DNA of 64,000 nt from positions 29,826-93,825 of the IMG/VR virus record IMGVR_UViG_3300031772_000007, one strand, 5' to 3'. The notes below the pieces were generated by a model that saw nothing but the letters and a program-made list of their open reading frames with translations, ran no database searches and was not told the origin of the DNA. Shown here piece by piece: positions 62,983 through 64,000 of the stretch. The position numbers and the translations under genes are program-made. This stretch comes from a virus. Position 1 is the first letter of the stretch. Each line of letters starts with the position of its first letter.

Positions 62983-64000
62983 TCACTGAAGCGCGAAGAA
63001 GTCGAAGATTTCCTTGTTCTTCACTTCGCTGTACGGGGTGATGTGGGTGGTGTCCGTCTCGGCGTACTCGTTCCCGGCGAAGCTCGCCAGGGTGCCGGGG
63101 TGCCGGAGGACGCCGCGCCAGTAGACCCACAGGTTCTTCCCGTTGTCGGTGCCGTCGAGAGTGTAGCTGATGCCGCCCGGCAGCAGGTGGCTGACGCCCG
63201 CCGGGGCGGTGATGGACAGCCGCTCGATGGTGCGGACCACGTTGGACGCCGCGATGGCGTCCGCGAGCTTCTGGATGCTGGCGGTGATGACCTCGCCAGG
63301 CACCAGACCCACGTTCGTCTTGCCGGGGTCGATGTAGGCTCGGTCGCCAATCTGCGCGTTCAGGGTGTTGAACGCTTCGACGACGCTCGGGGTCGCGTCG
63401 GGCAGGTTGACGAACGGGAAGTAGTTGGTCAGGTTGGTCAGGTAGCCGTTCAGCGAGGTGTCGCCGTCCACCGTCCCAACGGTGGTCCTGATGTCCTCCA
63501 CGTCCTGCCGCAAGTCCGCGTCGGTGGCGAGCCCCTGGCTCATCGTCACGCGGAGGTCGGTGTCCCCGAAGTTGTCGAGGCGCTTGCGGTAGCCGTAGGC
63601 GAGGTCCACCGCACCCGCGTTGAGCGCTTCCCAGGTGTACGCAACGGAGGTGGACAGGTCCGCGCCGATGGCGACCGAGTAGAACTTCACGTCCACGGAG
63701 TCCGGCGAGAAGCCGCCTGCGCCTCCCAACATGCCCGCGAGGGTCAGCCCGGTGGTGCCGGTTTGGGTGAGGAGGATGTTGCCCTGCGCGCCCACGTTGT
63801 CGTTGGTCAGACCGACCAGCGCAACAACCGGAGCAGCCGCAGTCACCTTCAGAGCCGCACCGACTCCGTTGATGGCGGTCTGGATGAGCGCAGCCATCGC
63901 CGCCGCCGTCTCGACGCCCGTGTAGACGACCGCGACGTTCCCAGGAGTGACGCCGCCACCATTGATGTCGAACTCGAAGATGGTGGGCGGGTTGATGGTG
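62983..64000 (-). CDS. Tail-associated protein, N-terminus beyond the window
   Basis: The frame is open to the right edge (codons from 63898 to 64000 read TINPPTIFEFDINGGGVTPG and on), so the apparent ATG at 63897 is internal. At least 338 residues are visible. VALVGLTNDNVGAQGNILLT, TWEALNAGAVDLAYGYRKRL, VNLPDATPSVVEAFNTLNAQ and a C-terminal RGVLRHPGTLASFAGNEYAE with IFDFFALQ fit a phage tail/fibre structural protein. Exact role unknown. Confidence 0.6.
   Translation of the reverse strand, partial: TINPPTIFEFDINGGGVTPGNVAVVYTGVETAAAMAALIQTAINGVGAALKVTAAAPVVALVGLTNDNVGAQGNILLTQTGTTGLTLAGMLGGAGGFSPDSVDVKFYSVAIGADLSTSVAYTWEALNAGAVDLAYGYRKRLDNFGDTDLRVTMSQGLATDADLRQDVEDIRTTVGTVDGDTSLNGYLTNLTNYFPFVNLPDATPSVVEAFNTLNAQIGDRAYIDPGKTNVGLVPGEVITASIQKLADAIAASNVVRTIERLSITAPAGVSHLLPGGISYTLDGTDNGKNLWVYWRGVLRHPGTLASFAGNEYAETDTTHITPYSEVKNKEIFDFFALQ

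Overview
This window is a contiguous piece of a large, high-GC, double-stranded DNA tailed phage genome (or a prophage of one). Almost every gene lies on the minus strand, packed with 4-base start/stop overlaps. Terminase, portal, head-morphogenesis, tail, lysis and a full T4-like replication/recombination set are all present. A lipoprotein/membrane spanin pair, an amidase endolysin and several Sec signal peptides point to a Gram-negative host. The base composition and the Cys-containing beta-helix proteins would fit a myxobacterium or another high-GC proteobacterium, but that is a guess. Both window edges cut through genes.

Layout, in the direction of transcription (right to left): 64.0-60.5 kb tail-associated proteins; 60.5-55.9 kb four exported proteins (two beta-helix, two small Cys-rich); 55.9-53.9 kb lysis genes (amidase, tRNA with CAU anticodon, holin, small basic protein, spanins); 53.8-52.8 kb an AT-rich control region with the only plus-strand gene, a PD-(D/E)XK nuclease; 52.8-46.8 kb early-type genes including a MoxR AAA+ ATPase and a metallopeptidase/VWA protein, several preceded by a repeated hairpin leader; 46.8-44.4 kb a sigma factor, a ParB-like protein and small DNA-binding proteins; 44.4-29 kb replication and recombination: UvsW-like helicase, initiator with internal iterons, DnaB helicase, primase, UDG-polymerase I fusion interrupted by an intein, UvsY-like and gp32-like proteins, RecA/UvsX, Mre11/Rad50 pair and thymidylate kinase; 26-20.6 kb a base-modification cassette; 20.5-13.5 kb many small proteins with one recurring C-terminal motif, a Dam-type methylase and a second radical SAM enzyme; 13.4-0 kb terminase subunits, small virion-region proteins, peptide deformylase, portal, MuF-like protein and an HNH nuclease.

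The genes combine into a coherent picture. A P-loop kinase, an amino-acid:DNA-transferase-like protein and a fold-type-II PLP enzyme in one overlapping operon, behind two ParB-like genes and a radical SAM enzyme, look like a pathway that elaborates 5-hydroxymethyluracil in phage DNA. The polymerase with an N-terminal uracil-glycosylase-like domain, as in SPO1-type phages, and the thymidylate-kinase homologue support this. Regulation seems to use a bipartite promoter-like motif with fixed spacing (GGGACAA-N13-GGGCAAAG, six copies), possibly read by the phage sigma factor, and hairpin leaders touching the Shine-Dalgarno sequence (five copies). The least explained signal is a short protein motif, [DE]AxxRLx[GA], in about twenty otherwise dissimilar proteins.
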